In this document: positions 27,921-37,759 of the stretch, one piece after another
Layout of the letters: the number at the start of each line of letters is the position of its first letter
How positions within the stretch are numbered: the first letter of the stretch is position 1
DNA from: Rheinheimera sp. D18
GTDB lineage: Bacteria; Pseudomonadota; Gammaproteobacteria; Enterobacterales; Alteromonadaceae
NCBI RefSeq assembly: GCF_004345025.1
Contig: NZ_CP037745.1
Span: forward strand, 558,001 to 622,000
Length of the DNA stretch: 64,000 nt
Direction: 5' to 3'
Program-made: the position numbers and the translations under genes
Notes under the pieces: model-generated
Databases searched by the model: none
The model's input: only the letters and a program-made list of their open reading frames with translations
Told to the model about the DNA's origin: nothing

Positions 27921-29613
27921 GGTTAAACGTTGCTCCTGTGGTCGGCTTAGTGCTATCGGCAAGATTTATTACCTTATCGAGCCAAGCTAAACCGTCAAGC
28001 TGATGGCTAACAATAATCACTGTCTTGCCCACGCTTAACTCGGCAATAAGCTGATGTAGTCGATAAGCTGTGTCGGGGTCTAAATGCGCAGTTGGTTCGT
28101 CTAATAGCCAAAGCTGGCTATCACGCAGCAGCAATTGCGCTAGCGCCAAACGTTGTAATTGCCCGCCTGATAAACCTAACCCGCGTTCACCCAACAAGGT
28201 ATTTAACTGCAGCGGTAACTGCTGAACTAATGGCCAAAGCTCTACTTGTTGCAAGCTTTGGATCAGTTGTTGCTCGCTGGCTTGTGGTGCGGCCAAACGT
28301 AAATTGTCGGCAATGCTGGCGGCGGCAATACTGCTGTGTTGTGCCATATAACCCAGTTGCTGTTGCCAGTGCAGACGCTCAAGTTGCAGCAGCGGTAGTT
28401 GATTAACGGCAATAGCACCTTGATAGGGCAAGAAGCCAAGCAGCGCATGTAATAAACTGGATTTGCCGCAACCACTTGGCCCTTGTAATGCTATACGTTC
28501 GCCAGCTTGAATACTTAGGTTTACCGGCGCTAAGCGTTGTCGGCCATCGCTAGCAAGAATATGTAGCTGCTGAAACTCAATGCTTGGCGCTTGGGTTAAC
28601 TTAAGTTGTTGTGTACCTGGGTGTTGCCAGGCATGGCTTTGCAATATTGGCGTAAGTTCAGCTATAGCTGCTTCGGCTTGCGCTTTGGCATGGTAATCAC
28701 TGCCTAGTTGGCGCAGTGGTGCATAAAATTCAGGCGCGAGTAATAAAATAAACAACGCCCCTTGATAAGGCACCGGTATTTCGCCTTTAGCCCAGGGTAA
28801 AATACCCAGTAAACCTAAGCCCAAATATACAGCTAATAAGGCGATAGCTAGGGCAGAGAAAAACTCCAGCACCGCGCTAGATAAAAAAGCCAGTTTAAGC
28901 ACCGCCATAGTGCTGTCACGGTAGCGCTCAGCAGCGTTTGCCACTGACTGCTCGGCACGCTCGGTTGCTTGTAATTGTTGTAGCGTATTCATACCGCGAA
29001 CTAAGTCTAAAAACCTGCCACTCATCCGGCTAAGTAACTGCATTTGGCGCTGGCTGGCCGCTGCGGCAGCATTGCCTAGCAGCACCATAAATATGGGTAC
29101 TAAGGGTGCGGTAACTAATAAGATAATGCCGGCTAAAGTGCTGTAGCTCAGGATGGCAATGACTAACAATATTGGTGTAATTAACACCAGATAACGCTGC
29201 ACATAGTAACGGCTAATAAAGCCATCTAGTGCATCAACTTGATCCAGCAATTTACTGCTTAAGCTACCATCGCTGCCATACTGGCTTTTGCCCGGGCCGG
29301 CCGCAGCCAGTTTGTCGAGCAAGCTACTGCGTAAATTTTTTCGCACGATTAAACTGGCATTAAGGCTTAATTGCTCACGGCCATATTGCAACAGTGGCCG
29401 ACCAAGCAAACATAACACTAGCCAAGGTAAAACTGAGATTAATAGCGTGTTGGTAAGTGGCTGCTGTTGCTGACTGGTTATTAGCCAATCAGCAAACAGC
29501 ATTGCCAGTAGGTAGCTTTGCAAAATAAACAGCAGGCTACTAGCAACCGCCAACAGTAACGCTAAGTGCAAAGGTTTACGCTGTGGCCGCAATAACTGCT
29601 TTAGCTGCGCCAC
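27910..29613 (-). CDS. cydD: Heterodimeric thiol exporter ABC subunit CydD
   Basis: About 567 residues: N-terminal ABC membrane domain and a nucleotide-binding domain with GPSGCGKSS, LSGGQLQRL and LWLLDEPTAHLDP. Partner of CydC. The start is uncertain: the frame is open back to a TTG at 29694 inside cydX; GTG at 29613 gives a family-like N-terminus (VAQLKQLLRPQRKP) with little overlap and is used here, while a CTG at 29634 has the better-placed GAGG. Directly follows cydX. Confidence 0.92.
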   Translation of the reverse strand: MAQLKQLLRPQRKPLHLALLLAVASSLLFILQSYLLAMLFADWLITSQQQQPLTNTLLISVLPWLVLCLLGRPLLQYGREQLSLNASLIVRKNLRSSLLDKLAAAGPGKSQYGSDGSLSSKLLDQVDALDGFISRYYVQRYLVLITPILLVIAILSYSTLAGIILLVTAPLVPIFMVLLGNAAAAASQRQMQLLSRMSGRFLDLVRGMNTLQQLQATERAEQSVANAAERYRDSTMAVLKLAFLSSAVLEFFSALAIALLAVYLGLGLLGILPWAKGEIPVPYQGALFILLLAPEFYAPLRQLGSDYHAKAQAEAAIAELTPILQSHAWQHPGTQQLKLTQAPSIEFQQLHILASDGRQRLAPVNLSIQAGERIALQGPSGCGKSSLLHALLGFLPYQGAIAVNQLPLLQLERLHWQQQLGYMAQHSSIAAASIADNLRLAAPQASEQQLIQSLQQVELWPLVQQLPLQLNTLLGERGLGLSGGQLQRLALAQLLLRDSQLWLLDEPTAHLDPDTAYRLHQLIAELSVGKTVIIVSHQLDGLAWLDKVINLADSTKPTTGATFNHVS

Positions 29614-29626
29614 CGCGGTAACCGAA

Positions 29627-29740
29627 CTAGTCAGCTTGAGTTTCCTCGTCTTCGTAACCGTTAAATTCCAGCCACATTGCGTTGATAATGCCAAACGAGC
29701 AGGCCATTAATACGCCTAAAATCCAGGCAAAATACCACAT
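29627..29740 (-). CDS. cydX: Cytochrome bd-I oxidase small subunit CydX
   Basis: A 37-residue single-helix membrane protein beginning MWYFAWILGVLMACSFG, nearly the same as the start of E. coli CydX (MWYFAWILGTLLACSFG), with an acidic tail ending EDEETQAD. AAGGAGA at 29746-29752 (minus sense) is a strong ribosome-binding site. It sits 17 bases after cydB and before cydD. CydX is needed for stable active cytochrome bd in E. coli. Easily missed because of its length. Confidence 0.95.
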   Translation of the reverse strand: MWYFAWILGVLMACSFGIINAMWLEFNGYEDEETQAD

Positions 29741-29757
29741 GATTTATTCTCCTTGGT

Positions 29758-30894
29758 TTAGTACAGCGAATTACTGTTATCGCGAATATGCTGCTCAGTA
29801 ACCCGGCCACGCATCACAAAATAGCTCCACGCCGTGTACATTAATATTAACGGCACAAAGATACAGGCGACGACAAACATAATCATCAGCGAGGTTTCAC
29901 TTGCGGTAGCGTCCCACATAGTTAAGCTATGCGCAGGCGTACTGCTGGAGGGCATAACAAACGGGAACATACTAATGCCAGCAGTAAGAATAACCATCGC
30001 TATTGCTGTAGCCGAGCTGACAAAAGCCGTAATATGCCTCTGAGCTTTGCTGGCTAAGGCGCAAACTAAAAAGCCTACCACGCCCAGCACCGGCACTAGC
30101 CATAATAGCGGCCATTTACCATAGTTTGAGAACCATGCACCTGCTGCTATGACTACGCTTTTTTCTGTAGTGCGGTTAGCTCCGTTAGTATCAATAATGC
30201 TAGTAACGCTGTAACCGTCAACGCCAAAATATAGCCACACGCCAGCGAGAACAAAAATAACGGCGCACATTGCTGCAATTGCAGTAGAGAGTTTTTCACT
30301 GCGGGCTTTTAGTACCCCATCGGTTTTTAGTTGCAGGTAAGCCGCACCATGATTAACAAACATCAGCAAGCTAAGCACACCAGCAAGTAGCGCAAAGGGG
30401 TTTAATAGCGCCCAAAAACTACCGGTGTAATGCAAGCGTAGAATGTCATCAAAGTAAAACGGTACACCTTGTAGTAGGTTACCAAAGGCGACACCAAAAA
30501 TAAGCGCTGGAATAGCCGAGCCTGCGGTTAACGCCCAGTCCCAGCGGTTACGCCAAGCATCGTTGTCAATTTTAGAGCGGTATTCAAAACCGATTGGCCG
30601 TAAAAATAAGGCAAATAATGTCAGCATTAGCGCGATATAAAAACCACTGAACGACGCAGCATACACCGTGGGCCAAGCGGCGAATAAGGCACCGCCGGCA
30701 GACACTAGCCACACCTGATTACCGTCCCAGTGTGGGGCAATGGTGTTAATCATAACGCGGCGTTCGTTATTGGTTTTACCAATAACTTTTAACAAGGCTG
30801 CTACGCCCATATCAAAACCATCGGTAACGGCAAAGCCAATCAGTAATACGCCAATGAGCAACCACCAGATAAATCTTAGTGCTTCGTAATCCAT
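29758..30894 (-). CDS. cydB: Cytochrome bd ubiquinol oxidase subunit II
   Basis: A 378-residue integral membrane subunit, length as in E. coli (379). Begins MDYEALRFIWWLLIGVLLIGFAVTDGFDMGV, with the GFDMG signature, and has about eight to nine helices. The ATG lies one base after the cydA stop, and its GGAGG ribosome-binding site is inside the cydA end, so translation is coupled. Confidence 0.96.
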   Translation of the reverse strand: MDYEALRFIWWLLIGVLLIGFAVTDGFDMGVAALLKVIGKTNNERRVMINTIAPHWDGNQVWLVSAGGALFAAWPTVYAASFSGFYIALMLTLFALFLRPIGFEYRSKIDNDAWRNRWDWALTAGSAIPALIFGVAFGNLLQGVPFYFDDILRLHYTGSFWALLNPFALLAGVLSLLMFVNHGAAYLQLKTDGVLKARSEKLSTAIAAMCAVIFVLAGVWLYFGVDGYSVTSIIDTNGANRTTEKSVVIAAGAWFSNYGKWPLLWLVPVLGVVGFLVCALASKAQRHITAFVSSATAIAMVILTAGISMFPFVMPSSSTPAHSLTMWDATASETSLMIMFVVACIFVPLILMYTAWSYFVMRGRVTEQHIRDNSNSLY

Positions 30895-30895
30895 G

Positions 30896-32455
30896 TTATG
30901 CCTCCTTCGTTACAGCAGGGCTTTCTAAATCATATTTACCGGTATGTAAGGTAGATGGGCCAATTTTGGTGTATTTAATCATTAGCCACATTTCGATAAT
31001 AACGAAGATGGTATACAGCACCACTATGCTACCCAAGCTAAACCAAATGTCGCTAACGCTAAGTTGTGATACCGCCATATGGGTTGGCAAAATTTCACCA
31101 ATTGCCCATGGCTGACGGCCATATTCAGCAACAAACCAGCCGGTTTCACACGCTAACCAAGGTAAAGGTAAGCTAATGACGGCAAACCTAAGCAGCCATT
31201 TGGGTTTGTTTACCGTGCGTTTGGCGCTGTGCCAAAATGACAACGCAAATAGCAGTAGCATTAACATGCCGCAGGCGACCATGACACGAAACGCCCAAAA
31301 TAACGGCCACACTTTAGGAATTGAGCCTTCTACCGCAGCGGCTATTTGCTCGGGGCTGGCATTAGCCACATCGTCGGTGTAGCCGCTTAATAACATACCG
31401 TAACCTAAATCGGCGCTAACTTCGTTGAAACGGTTTACGGTAACGGCAGATTTATCGCCAGCGCGGTATTGCTGCATTAACACATAGGCTTCTTGACCAC
31501 GAATTATACGTTCTAAATGTTGCTGTTTTAGCTCGTGCAAACCCGGCACTTCTTTATCCAGCGAACGTGTGGCAATAAGCCCTAATACCGCTGGAATTTT
31601 TAACGCGTAGTCGGTAGTTTGTGTTTCACTATTGGGTAAACCAAATAAGGTAAAGGGTGCTGGTGCAGGGTGGGTGTGCCATTCGGCCTCTACTGCGGCC
31701 AGTTTCACTTTTTGCACGTCACCTAGTTCATAACCTGATTCATCACCCAGTACAATAACGGATAATGCGCTGGCTAAACCAAAGGCTGACGCGATAGCAA
31801 AGCTGCGCCTTGCAAAGGCGAGGTCGCGGCCTTTAAGTAAATACCAGCTAGAAATTGCTAACACGAAAATGGCACCAGTGACATAACCGGCTGATACGGT
31901 ATGCACAAATTTGACCTGAGCGACGGGGTTAAAAATAACCTCGCTAAAGCTGGTTAGCTCCATGCGCATGGTATCAATATTAAATACTGAGCCAACCGGA
32001 TGCTGCATCCAGCCATTGGCAACTAAGATCCACAGTGCGGATAAGTTGGTCGCTATGGCCATTAACCAAGTAACTAATAGGTGTTTTTCTTTACTGAGTC
32101 GATCCCAGCCAAAGAAAAACAAACCAAATAATGTTGATTCAAGGAAGAAAGCCATTAAGGCTTCAATAGCCAGTGGCGCGCCAAAAACATCACCCACATA
32201 GTGCGAATAGTAGGACCAGTTTGTACCAAACTGAAATTCCATCGCGATACCGGTAGTTACGCCGATTGCAAAGTTAATACCGAATAACTTACCCCAGAAT
32301 TTGGTCATATCACGATAAATGGTTTTGCCGGTCATCACATAAACCGATTCCATAATTGCCAGTAAAAATGCCAAACCGATAGTAAGAGGAACAAACAGGA
32401 AGTGGATCATTGCCGTAAAGGCGAACTGAAGCCGTGATAGGTCTACAATATCCAT
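30896..32455 (-). CDS. cydA: Cytochrome bd ubiquinol oxidase subunit I
   Basis: A 519-residue haem-bearing subunit of the high-affinity terminal oxidase. Haem b595 ligand His18 in [23 protein letters not shown], the long Q-loop form between helices 6 and 7, and the conserved GRQPWAIGE near the C-terminus. The ATG at 32455 ([11 protein letters not shown]) has GGAG seven bases before it and matches E. coli; another ATG six bases upstream and an upstream frame extension are less likely. First gene of cydABXDC. Upstream DNA has a TTGAT half-site like FNR, not a full box. Confidence 0.97.
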   Translation of the reverse strand: MDIVDLSRLQFAFTAMIHFLFVPLTIGLAFLLAIMESVYVMTGKTIYRDMTKFWGKLFGINFAIGVTTGIAMEFQFGTNWSYYSHYVGDVFGAPLAIEALMAFFLESTLFGLFFFGWDRLSKEKHLLVTWLMAIATNLSALWILVANGWMQHPVGSVFNIDTMRMELTSFSEVIFNPVAQVKFVHTVSAGYVTGAIFVLAISSWYLLKGRDLAFARRSFAIASAFGLASALSVIVLGDESGYELGDVQKVKLAAVEAEWHTHPAPAPFTLFGLPNSETQTTDYALKIPAVLGLIATRSLDKEVPGLHELKQQHLERIIRGQEAYVLMQQYRAGDKSAVTVNRFNEVSADLGYGMLLSGYTDDVANASPEQIAAAVEGSIPKVWPLFWAFRVMVACGMLMLLLFALSFWHSAKRTVNKPKWLLRFAVISLPLPWLACETGWFVAEYGRQPWAIGEILPTHMAVSQLSVSDIWFSLGSIVVLYTIFVIIEMWLMIKYTKIGPSTLHTGKYDLESPAVTKEA

Positions 32456-32593
32456 CTGCATACTCCGCGTGCGCAGGTTAAAAGGAGCTGTACTCACAAA
32501 GTGGTACAGTTTTGACACTATACAAGCATAGGCAGCTAACACCTATGTGTTAGATCAAGTTTTCAAAACTTTATATTAGCGAAATTGAATATT

Positions 32594-33454
32594 TTACCGT
32601 TTGCGCGCTAAAAAGGTATCGACAGCTTTATTTGATGCTGCAAGTTTTTTTCGACCTTGGGGGCAGGTTTGGGTTAACAAAATAAATAAGGTATCTATAA
32701 CTAACTCTTGGGCGTTGCGCGCCAGTATTGATGATAACCGTGCTGAACCTTCGTCTGCCACCGTGTACAAGTTTACCCCAGCTAGCTTAGCCACGCTATT
32801 ATTGCCATAAGAGGTAATAGTGATTATCTGTACACTATTGGCTGCGGCTTGTTCGGTTATTTTTACACTATCAGGTGTTTCGCCAGATTCACTTAACACC
32901 ACCAATACGTCTTCTAAGGTGTAATTAGCAATATTAGCGAGCTGAACGTGGGTATCGGTTTCGGCTAATGCGGCAATACCTAATTTTTGTAGCTTAAAAG
33001 AGAAATCTTTTGCTACTAATGCCGAGCCGCCTTTGCCACATAACAATACTCGTTTAGCATTACGTAACCATAATGCCGCCTGTTCAAAATGAGTTTGCGA
33101 GTTAATAGCATGGGTTTTTTGCAGCACATTAATTTTGCTCGCAAGTAATTTTTGCGTCATGGCGCTAAACGTATCGTCTAACGAAATTTCACCATGCAAT
33201 TTATCAGTGCTTAGTATCGGAGCTTGACGATGTAGGCTGTCGTTAATGGCAAATTTGAAATCAGGGTAACCTTTATAGCCTAGTTTTTGGGTAAAACGCA
33301 CCACGCTTGCTTGGCTTATGCCGACTGCTTTAGCCAGCAGTTGTGAGGGCATATCACGAATATGATCAGGGTTAGCTAAAATGTAGTCTGCCAGTTGCTG
33401 TTCAGCGCGAGGAAGCTTTTCACGTAGGGCATTAATTTTATCGAGTACAGACAT
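32594..33454 (-). CDS. MurR/RpiR-family transcriptional regulator
   Basis: A 286-residue regulator: N-terminal RpiR helix-turn-helix (residues 1-77, LLAKAVGISQASVVRFTQKLGYKG) and a C-terminal SIS sugar-phosphate-binding domain at about 125-260 (RVLLCGKGGSALVAKDF, VVLSESGETPDS). AGGACCACC precedes the ATG. Between the cyd operon and a TonB-dependent receptor; with anmK nearby, a MurNAc-6-phosphate-type ligand is plausible but inferred. Confidence 0.9.
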   Translation of the reverse strand: MSVLDKINALREKLPRAEQQLADYILANPDHIRDMPSQLLAKAVGISQASVVRFTQKLGYKGYPDFKFAINDSLHRQAPILSTDKLHGEISLDDTFSAMTQKLLASKINVLQKTHAINSQTHFEQAALWLRNAKRVLLCGKGGSALVAKDFSFKLQKLGIAALAETDTHVQLANIANYTLEDVLVVLSESGETPDSVKITEQAAANSVQIITITSYGNNSVAKLAGVNLYTVADEGSARLSSILARNAQELVIDTLFILLTQTCPQGRKKLAASNKAVDTFLARKR

Positions 33455-33535
33455 CTGGTGGTCCTGTTTACTTGGCAGCTAGGCACAGTAGGGTAAAACG
33501 GCTTTAACCAGCAGCTTATTACGATAGAAACCAAT

Positions 33536-33566
33536 TGAAAAGCCCAGCCTGTAATACAGGCTGGGA
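33536..33566 (-). terminator. Rho-independent terminator after the TonB-dependent receptor gene
   Basis: CCCAGCCTGT (33543-33552) and ACAGGCTGGG (33556-33565) form a perfect 10-bp stem with a three-base loop; in minus sense it is followed by CTTTTCAATT. Confidence 0.85.
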
Positions 33567-33582
33567 AACACCGAGTCTTAGC

Positions 33583-36339
33583 TTAAAACGCGGGTGTGTA
33601 ACGCAGTGAAACGCCTAAAGTACGACCTAAAACTGAGTAATCGCTAACAGTATTAAAATGGTTAGCGCCAGATAGGGGTAACGGTGGTGCTTTATCTAAC
33701 AAGTTATCAACACCGGCTGTAACGCGCACCTCATCAGTTGCTTGCCATGATGCTGATAAGTCAATATAGTTTTGCGCGGCAATACTGATACTGCGGTTAG
33801 CATCATTTTCAACCGAGCCAATACGGCGCCAGCCCAGTTGTACGCCTACTGTGTCAATATTCCAGTCTAGTGTCATGCGGTGTTTGTAGTCGGCTTGTAA
33901 CACGCTAGCAAAGTCGCCTGAACACGCACTGCCAAAGGTACCTTTACAATCTATTGCGGCAACTGTGGCATTATTTTGCCGAGTTTGTTTAGTAATAATT
34001 GTACCTTGGTATCCCGCTTTCATGCTGCCGCCCATAAAGGCAGGTGCTGCAAAGCGGTAATTTAATGCTAAATCAAAGCCACTTTGTTTCATTGCCGCTA
34101 AGTTAAAGTCGTTCACTATGGCGGTGCTAATTAACCCCGTTTGTGGGTTACGTGGTACTGCATCACATAATGGGTTGCCGGCGACAGGGTTGTCGATATA
34201 GCAGTTTTTCAGAGCGGCAGCGGGCTGTATTTGGCTTACCGCGTCCGTAATTTCAATATTGTAGTAATCCAAAGTTGCATCGAAGCCGTCGATATAAGAC
34301 GGTGTGAACACCAAGCCTAGGGTCGATGATTCGGCTTGCTCTGGTTTAATATTGGGGTTACCACCATAGGTATAGCTTGCCGTTGATGCATCAAACGGCG
34401 TGCCAACAGCTGCTGCGCCATAGCGCGCACACTGCTCAGCATTACCCGTGCCTAATAAACACGGATCACCGTTAAAACGACCAGCAAAGCGCGGTACAAA
34501 TTGGGCGTCGGTTTGATCAAACAACGCCAGTGATAGCGCGGTAATAGGGCTAGCAAATTCGCCTAGGTTAGGCGCACGAAACGCGGTTTGGTGGCTAGCG
34601 CGAATACGGACATCGCTATTAATCGCCCAGTTTAAACCTAACTTATAAGTGTTTTTAGCATCGGTATTAGAGTACTCCGAAATACGATAAGCGCCTTCAA
34701 AATCTAATTGATCAAAAAACGGCATATCAAATAACAACGGAACTAAAACTTCGGCATAAACTTCTTTACTATCAAAGCCAGCGTTCATATCAAATACGCT
34801 AACAGCCGCATAACTGGTGCCATTACGAAAAGCATCGCCAGGTATTTGTTTGCCAGACTCTTTACGATATTCATAACCTAACGCATAGCTTACTGCGCCG
34901 GCTGGTAGTTCAAATAGGGGAGTTGAGTCGCCAGAAAGTGTTGCGGCAAGCACGTTTTGCGTACGCTCACGGTTTGAATAGAGTAATGGTGTGCTAAAGG
35001 AGCTTAGGTCTAAATTAGGGTCAAATAAGTCGACGCTATTGGCAATTGCAGCAAACCTGCTGCCACCTGTATTGTTGATCTTATAGGCATTGTTATAAAT
35101 AGTTGAGGTTTCGTCGGTACGGCCAAACTGCGCGTACATGTCATAGCGTAAGCTATCGGTGATATCGCCTTTTAAGCCAAACTGATACTGACTAGACTCA
35201 CGCACGGCATCGGTATGCTGTAAACCTAAACCTAAATTCCGTGCCACGTTAACTACGGCTTGTCCATTGCTATCAAAACTAATTAAATTTCGTGCTTCAG
35301 CTGGAATAAACGGATTATCGATGGTTAATGTTACCTTCTCGTTAACGCTAACCGGAGTTTGACCACTAGCGCCAGCACCGTTTACCTTAACTTTGGCATA
35401 CATAACCCGGCCATATAGCTGAGCATAATCGCTAAATTCTGTATCAAAAAATAAGCCCGCTGATAAACGGTCCATAGGCTGAATTAAGTTACGCTCACCA
35501 TTGATGTTAGTGTTATTGGCAGTAGCCGTAACTGCGCCACTATCACTAATACCAAAGCTATTACCGCTGGCTACATCAGTATAAAAACCACCGGTGTTAA
35601 TCATGCTGTTACTGTTTTGCATGGCCCAACTACGATCACCCGCCAGCAACGCTTTACGCTCAGAATAACCAACATAACCGGTAAGATGACCACGACCATT
35701 AGCAATATCACCACCAAACACAGCTTCAGTGTTTAGCTTTTCTGCACCATCTTGCGCGGTTTCATAGCTCGCTGATAGCTCAACGCCGTCGAACTGGTCG
35801 TCCATAATAAAGTTCACCACACCAGCAACGGCATCGGCACCATAAACAGCAGCAGCGCCGCCAGTTAATACGTCAACCCGCTTAATTAAACCAGCAGGGA
35901 TAATATTAACGTCAACCGAGTTACGAAAACTAAAAGGCACCGCCCGAGTGCCATTAATTAATACCAGTGTACGGTTTTGGCCAAGGCTGCGCAGGTCAAT
36001 GGTTGAAGAACCTAAAGAGTCACCTACTGTAGCGCCGGTCGCATTTGCACCAGCGGCTGCTTGTGGCAGTTTTGCGGTAATATCTTCTACGTTTACCGCG
36101 CGGTCTAGCTGAATTTGCACTTCATCTACTGAGGCAACAGGGCTTGATGCAACTAACTCAGTACGCGCAATACGCGAACCGGTAATAGTAATAACTTCCG
36201 GCTTTTCAGCACTGTTAGTACTGTCTTGTTGCTGAGCTAATGCTAGATGGCTAAACAGTGCTAAATTAACTGCTAGCGCCAGTTTGGATGCGTTGCGTAG
36301 ATTAAAGCTGTTATGTTTATTGCTGAGATAGGTTGTCAT
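33583..36339 (-). CDS. TonB-dependent outer-membrane receptor
   Basis: A 918-residue receptor of the large Cir/OMR type common in Alteromonadales. Signal peptide with cleavage near ALA-QQQ (about residue 35), plug domain from EVITITGSRIARTEL (about 48) through GGAAAVYGADAVAGVVNFIM (about 158-178), then a beta barrel ending GVSLRYTPAF with the C-terminal Phe used in barrel assembly. Substrate not readable from sequence; lying between an RpiR-type regulator and anmK suggests muropeptides, chitin or other amino-sugar oligomers. GGGAG precedes the ATG. Confidence 0.93.
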   Translation of the reverse strand: MTTYLSNKHNSFNLRNASKLALAVNLALFSHLALAQQQDSTNSAEKPEVITITGSRIARTELVASSPVASVDEVQIQLDRAVNVEDITAKLPQAAAGANATGATVGDSLGSSTIDLRSLGQNRTLVLINGTRAVPFSFRNSVDVNIIPAGLIKRVDVLTGGAAAVYGADAVAGVVNFIMDDQFDGVELSASYETAQDGAEKLNTEAVFGGDIANGRGHLTGYVGYSERKALLAGDRSWAMQNSNSMINTGGFYTDVASGNSFGISDSGAVTATANNTNINGERNLIQPMDRLSAGLFFDTEFSDYAQLYGRVMYAKVKVNGAGASGQTPVSVNEKVTLTIDNPFIPAEARNLISFDSNGQAVVNVARNLGLGLQHTDAVRESSQYQFGLKGDITDSLRYDMYAQFGRTDETSTIYNNAYKINNTGGSRFAAIANSVDLFDPNLDLSSFSTPLLYSNRERTQNVLAATLSGDSTPLFELPAGAVSYALGYEYRKESGKQIPGDAFRNGTSYAAVSVFDMNAGFDSKEVYAEVLVPLLFDMPFFDQLDFEGAYRISEYSNTDAKNTYKLGLNWAINSDVRIRASHQTAFRAPNLGEFASPITALSLALFDQTDAQFVPRFAGRFNGDPCLLGTGNAEQCARYGAAAVGTPFDASTASYTYGGNPNIKPEQAESSTLGLVFTPSYIDGFDATLDYYNIEITDAVSQIQPAAALKNCYIDNPVAGNPLCDAVPRNPQTGLISTAIVNDFNLAAMKQSGFDLALNYRFAAPAFMGGSMKAGYQGTIITKQTRQNNATVAAIDCKGTFGSACSGDFASVLQADYKHRMTLDWNIDTVGVQLGWRRIGSVENDANRSISIAAQNYIDLSASWQATDEVRVTAGVDNLLDKAPPLPLSGANHFNTVSDYSVLGRTLGVSLRYTPAF

Positions 36340-36542
36340 CTTTATATACTCCCTGTTGCTAGCGCAATGATATTCGTTCAGATTAATGGATTTTTTATAC
36401 GTTGTTCGCTATTTATGCTGAATTTATACGCCAGCTGTTTTGCTTTTGCAATTTTATTTAGTGAGAATACATATATTGTTGGATAAATTATTCATGGTAA
36501 AGTTAAGCTTCGTGCCCGAACGTCATGCTCAAGGAAATAATA

Positions 36543-37745
36543 ATGCACAGCCATATACAGCAGCTATTTGATATTGCCGCTAAACCCAGTCGTAAAATAA
36601 TTGGCCTAATGAGCGGCACCTCGCTTGATGGTTTAGATGTGGCATTGTGTGAGCTGAGTGGCGACGGTTTAGACACTAACATTAGCGTATTGCAGTTTAT
36701 GACCGTTGATTATGACGCTGACTATAAGCAGCGGGTAAAAGCGGTGTTTGCTAAGCGCGAGGTTGATTTACAAAGTGTCACCTTACTTAACCCGTGGATT
36801 GGCCTAGAGCATGGCAAAATGATTAACCAGTGTTTAGCCAAATGGCAGTTAACTGCGGCGGATGTTGATGTGATAGCCAGCCACGGCCAAACTATTTTTC
36901 ATTGCCCTAAACGCAAACATAACCTTGCCGAATATGGAAATGCGACGCTGCAAATTGGCGATGGCGACCATCTTGCAGTAACAACTGGCATAACTACGAT
37001 TAGCGATTTTCGCCAAAAGCATATTGCTGCGGGTGGCGAGGGTGCGCCTTTAGCGGTGTATGGTGATTATCTATTGTTTAGTAGCCGTGACGAAAATCGC
37101 ATAATGCTGAACATTGGCGGTATCGCTAATTTTACTTGGCTGCCACAAACTCTTGATGCTAATGCGGTGTTTAGTAGTGATATTGGCCCCGGCAATACCA
37201 TGATGGATGCGTTTATCCAGCGGCATTATCCCGCTCAATACTTTGATGCCGATGCTAAGCTAGCAAGGGCCGGTAAGGTAAGTGAGCCTTTACTGGGGGC
37301 CTTGATGCAAGATGAATTTTTTACCCTTAACTTTCCTAAAACGACGGGGCCAGAGGTATTTAATTTAGCCTATTTAGCTAACGCCCAACAGCAGTCTGGC
37401 ACGCAAAGTTTAAGCCATGCCGATATTATGGCAACGTTAAACTGTTTTTCCGCACAGATGATTATTGCGGCTATTAAGCAAACCACCGCGCAGCTAGATA
37501 ACTTTGTTATTTATGCCAGTGGTGGTGGCATTCATAACCCCGTATTAATGAGCCAAATTCAACACGCATTACCTGAAGTAGCTATAAAAACTACTGCCGA
37601 TTTAGGTATAAACCCAGATGCTAAAGAAGCGGTGTTATTTGCCGTACTGGCAAATGAATGTTTAGTTGGTGGTAAACAGCAGTTTAGTAATGCGCGTGAA
37701 GGCATACCTGGCGTAACTATGGGTAAAATTAGCTTTGCTGATTAG
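36543..37745 (+). CDS. anmK: Anhydro-N-acetylmuramic acid kinase
   Basis: A 400-residue sugar kinase converting 1,6-anhydroMurNAc to MurNAc-6-phosphate in peptidoglycan recycling. Phosphate-binding GLMSGTSLDGLDVAL near residue 22, SHGQT, NIGGIANF, GPGNTMMDAF and ASGGGIHNP are the family blocks. The ATG at 36543 follows AAGGA at 36531-36535; the in-frame ATG at 36525 overlaps that ribosome-binding site. Its last 80 bases are duplicated in the broken copy at 42165. Confidence 0.95.
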   Translation: MHSHIQQLFDIAAKPSRKIIGLMSGTSLDGLDVALCELSGDGLDTNISVLQFMTVDYDADYKQRVKAVFAKREVDLQSVTLLNPWIGLEHGKMINQCLAKWQLTAADVDVIASHGQTIFHCPKRKHNLAEYGNATLQIGDGDHLAVTTGITTISDFRQKHIAAGGEGAPLAVYGDYLLFSSRDENRIMLNIGGIANFTWLPQTLDANAVFSSDIGPGNTMMDAFIQRHYPAQYFDADAKLARAGKVSEPLLGALMQDEFFTLNFPKTTGPEVFNLAYLANAQQQSGTQSLSHADIMATLNCFSAQMIIAAIKQTTAQLDNFVIYASGGGIHNPVLMSQIQHALPEVAIKTTADLGINPDAKEAVLFAVLANECLVGGKQQFSNAREGIPGVTMGKISFAD

Positions 37746-37759
37746 TACATGCGTTCGCT

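Noticed and set aside
28092-28406. A 104-codon plus-strand frame inside cydD
   Set aside because: Antisense shadow of the CydD nucleotide-binding domain.
32540-32570. FNR box upstream of cydA
   Set aside because: Only one TTGAT half-site is present; the second arm (ATCAA four bases on) is absent, so it is not listed as a regulatory site.
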